A model generated the notes under the pieces. It made no database searches and had not been told where the DNA came from. It saw only the letters and a list, made by a program, of their open reading frames with translations. This document shows positions 62,532 through 64,000 of a DNA stretch of 64,000 bases, piece after piece. Every line of letters begins with the position of its first letter. Within the stretch, counting starts at the first letter, position 1. The translations under genes were made by a program, and so were the position numbers. The stretch is from Parasedimentitalea huanghaiensis. Lineage in GTDB: Bacteria > Pseudomonadota > Alphaproteobacteria > Rhodobacterales > Rhodobacteraceae. Where the stretch lies: NCBI RefSeq assembly GCF_009753675.1, contig NZ_WQLV01000018.1:1-64000 (forward strand), in the 5' to 3' direction.

Positions 62532-62861
62532 GTCCAGCGAATGGAAAGGTTGGACAATTGCAGTTTGAAATATGGAAGCGCTTCCAACGCTCTGAAGGTG
62601 ACCTTCGTCAAAACTGCCGCTAGGATGCCCTAAAATCCAAAAACGAGTTGCTGCAACTTTCTCTGTCCATCCGTGCAAGAAAGTCTGTCCGGCTACATCC
62701 AGAGTTTGGAAAGGTTGGGCAAATGCGGTTCGAAATATGGAAGCACTTCCAACGCTCTGAGGGTGACCTCCGTCAAAACTGCCACTAGGATTCCCTAGAA
62801 CCCAAAAACGAGTTGCTGCAACTTTCTCTGTCCATCCGTGCAAGAAAGTCTGTCCGGCTAC
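62532..62861. repeat. 165-bp tandem duplication
   Basis: Two adjacent copies of a 165-base unit run from about 62532 to 62696 and from about 62697 to 62861. Both contain TGGAAAGGTTGG (62542 and 62707), ATATGGAAGC, CCAACGCTCTGA, CAAAACTGCC, AACGAGTTGCTGCAACTTTC and the end piece CTGTCCGGCTACA. The period is a multiple of three, so a minus-strand frame reads through both. I doubt that it is expressed. Confidence 0.8.
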
Positions 62862-62912
62862 ACCCGCCACAATCCTTTGATATAACATGACAAACATCCA
62901 AAACGGCGGCAA

Positions 62913-62987
62913 TGTAAAAAAGATTTACATGAAGCCTTGCAATGATCTTCCTTGGTCCCAATATAGATCATGTAAACAAAATTTACA
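62913..62987. promoter_or_regulatory. Paired TGTAAA-N5-TTTACA operators and promoter
   Basis: TGTAAA-AAAGA-TTTACA (62913-62929) and TGTAAA-CAAAA-TTTACA (62971-62987) are two perfect palindromes with the same 6-bp arms, 58 bases apart, upstream of the DUF2852 gene. A possible promoter lies between them: TTGCAA (62937-62942), 17 bases, then AATATA (62960-62965). A dimeric regulator at both sites could loop or block this promoter. I could not name the regulator. Confidence 0.6.
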
Positions 62988-63012
62988 TTACTCACACCAA
63001 GGGAGACAGTCC

Positions 63013-63453
63013 ATGACCACTTATACCGACACAGCCCCCCCGCCGATCAGCGAGCAGGGATGGTTTTCAAGAAGCGAGTCTTGGCTCGACAGTAAGGGCA
63101 AAGGTGCCTGGATTGCTGCGATGGTTTTAGGCTTTGTGTTCTTTTGGCCAATTGGCCTGGCCCTTCTGTTTTACATGACTTGGAGCAAAAAGATGTTTGC
63201 ATCATCCTGCCGTAACATGTCGCGCCGCAAATCATGGTCGCGTCACGCAATGTCTTCAACTGGCAACAGCGCCTTCGACGCTTATAAGGAGGACACTCTG
63301 AGGCGTTTGGAGCAAGAGCAAAGCGACTTTGAATCGTTTCTACAACGTCTTCGCGACGCCAAAGACAAAGCCGAATTTGATGACTTCATGGATGATCGCG
63401 CAAAAGTTGCTGGGGCCGAAACTGACCCTGTCAATTCTTCGAAAGACACCTGA
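63013..63453 (+). CDS. DUF2852 membrane protein
   Basis: This 146-residue protein has one membrane segment (GAWIAAMVLGFVFFWPIGLALLFYMTW, about 31-57). The pattern FxFFWPIGLALLFYMxWSK is diagnostic of DUF2852. A Ser/Met-rich stretch and a C-terminal coiled coil (EDTLRRLEQEQSDFESFLQRLRDAKDKAEFDDFM) follow. It is common in Rhodobacteraceae, with no proven role. I chose the ATG at 63013 because it starts the family sequence and is preceded by GGGAGA. It is followed by a GC-rich hairpin and the RDD gene. Confidence 0.88.
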   Translation: MTTYTDTAPPPISEQGWFSRSESWLDSKGKGAWIAAMVLGFVFFWPIGLALLFYMTWSKKMFASSCRNMSRRKSWSRHAMSSTGNSAFDAYKEDTLRRLEQEQSDFESFLQRLRDAKDKAEFDDFMDDRAKVAGAETDPVNSSKDT

Positions 63454-63467
63454 TTTCCGACACCTCT

Positions 63468-63489
63468 CCCCTGCCCTATTTGGGCGGGG
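63468..63489 (+). terminator. Hairpin between DUF2852 and RDD genes
   Basis: CCCCTGCCC (from about 63468) and GGGCGGGG (63482-63489) can pair with one mismatch over a short AT loop (TATTT). No long T run follows. It may terminate part of transcription before the RDD gene. Confidence 0.4.
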
Positions 63490-63515
63490 GAATTTCCAGC
63501 ATAGGATTTTCAACC

Positions 63516-63947
63516 ATGACCGCCTTACCCGATCCCGACTATCATCCGCAATTCTATCAAGCGGTGGCTAGTAAACGCCTATTGGCCTGGGTTATTGACA
63601 GTATTATCATTACAGTGCTGTGTTTCGGCGTGTCCCTTGCAACAGTATTTGTTGGTTTCTTCTTCTGGCCAATCTTGTTCCTGGTTCTCGGTTTTGCATA
63701 TCGGGTGGTAACGCTCGCCAATGATTCAGCGACCTGGGGCATGCGCTTTTCTGGGATTGAGTTACGCGATCTGTCTGGCCACCGTTTTGATCTGCGTCTG
63801 GCTGTTTTGCACACCTCCGGCTACTCGATCTCACTAATGATGCCACTGCTGCAGGTGATCTCGGTTGTGATGATGCTGACATCCTCACGTGGGCAAGGTC
63901 TTACTGATGCGTTTCTGGGCACCGTGGCTTTGAATAAACGAGTCTGA
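63516..63947 (+). CDS. RDD-family membrane protein
   Basis: This 143-residue protein has an RDD domain. It begins AVASKRLLAWVIDSIIITVLCFGVSLATV and has ATWGMRFSGIELRDLSGHRFDLRLAVLHTSGYSISLMMP in the middle. The conserved Arg of the first helix is K-R and the Asp is in VIDS. Three or four membrane segments are visible. It may transport ions or small solutes. It lies 63 bases after the DUF2852 gene and shares its upstream operators. Confidence 0.85.
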   Translation: MTALPDPDYHPQFYQAVASKRLLAWVIDSIIITVLCFGVSLATVFVGFFFWPILFLVLGFAYRVVTLANDSATWGMRFSGIELRDLSGHRFDLRLAVLHTSGYSISLMMPLLQVISVVMMLTSSRGQGLTDAFLGTVALNKRV

Positions 63948-64000
63948 AACCTTATCTCACATGCCCACTTGGCGGCTGGGCAGAGGGTTGTTATCATTCC

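Noticed and set aside
62520-62912. Minus-strand 130-codon frame with a 55-residue repeat as a protein gene
   Set aside because: It is created by the in-phase 165-bp duplication. No start signal or family is seen.

Overview
The window reads as chromosomal (or chromid) DNA of a marine alphaproteobacterium of the Rhodobacteraceae/Roseobacter group. The evidence is the protein style of the ABC operons, the hybrid kinases with HDFNN H-boxes, the DUF2852 and DUF1203 proteins, a Zur-type zinc box, and long repeat-rich intergenic tracts. It is an accessory-rich stretch. Two complete transport operons, a zinc-stress locus, a lipid-head-group locus and a kinase/phosphatase/VWA island are separated by decayed DNA with dispersed non-coding repeats, broken genes, an IS30 element and a Mu-like transposable element. 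I recognised no tRNA, rRNA or CRISPR array.

Layout. 1-5125: decayed DNA with a DUF2971-like pseudogene, a hybrid histidine kinase and repeats. 5126-10959: RpiR regulator, dual-domain permease, ATPase, periplasmic binding protein, a hairpin, and a HAD hydrolase. 11491-13862 (minus): a TIM-barrel protein and a regulator that fuses the same TIM-barrel domain to a sigma54-type AAA+ and Fis HTH but lacks the GAFTGA loop. 14045-21126 (plus, divergent): a LIV-type ABC transporter followed by a Tm-1-like UPF0261 protein, a phosphoenolpyruvate-hydrolase-like TIM barrel and an SRPBCC protein. The genes overlap or nearly touch, so this looks like one uptake-and-catabolism operon of unknown substrate whose regulator senses through a paralogue of the pathway enzyme. 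21842-27370: DUF1203 protein, an orphan Mor-like gene in a duplicated module, two serine hydrolases, and a DUF2975/XRE pair. 27459-29471: a three-frameshift CobW/COG0523 GTPase pseudogene, zinT and a Zur box. 30067-32324: CDP-alcohol phosphatidyltransferase divergent from a cytidylyltransferase and a 2OG-Fe(II) oxygenase. 33116-37189: a very large propeller-type hybrid sensor kinase.

38453-48662 is the early half of a Mu-like element: S24 repressor with twin operators, Ner-position protein, ParB-like protein, MuA transposase, MuB ATPase, small early genes, a frameshifted DUF3164 gene, Gp16 and two Mor-like activators. It has no lysis, head or tail genes. 49278-53745: peroxidase-like CMD protein, YHS protein, Tat-exported isochorismatase-like hydrolase, small membrane protein, AraC regulator and PagL-like deacylase.

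54485-55705 is an IS30 element whose transposase has a single nonsense codon. 56016-59597 is a kinase/PP2C/VWA triad (YegI/YegK/YegL or TerY-P type). A PD-(D/E)XK nuclease-like protein lies next to it on the same strand, which suggests a stress or defence island. 61500-62530 is the second copy of the Mor-like module, followed by a 165-bp tandem duplication and a DUF2852-RDD gene pair behind two identical-arm palindromes.
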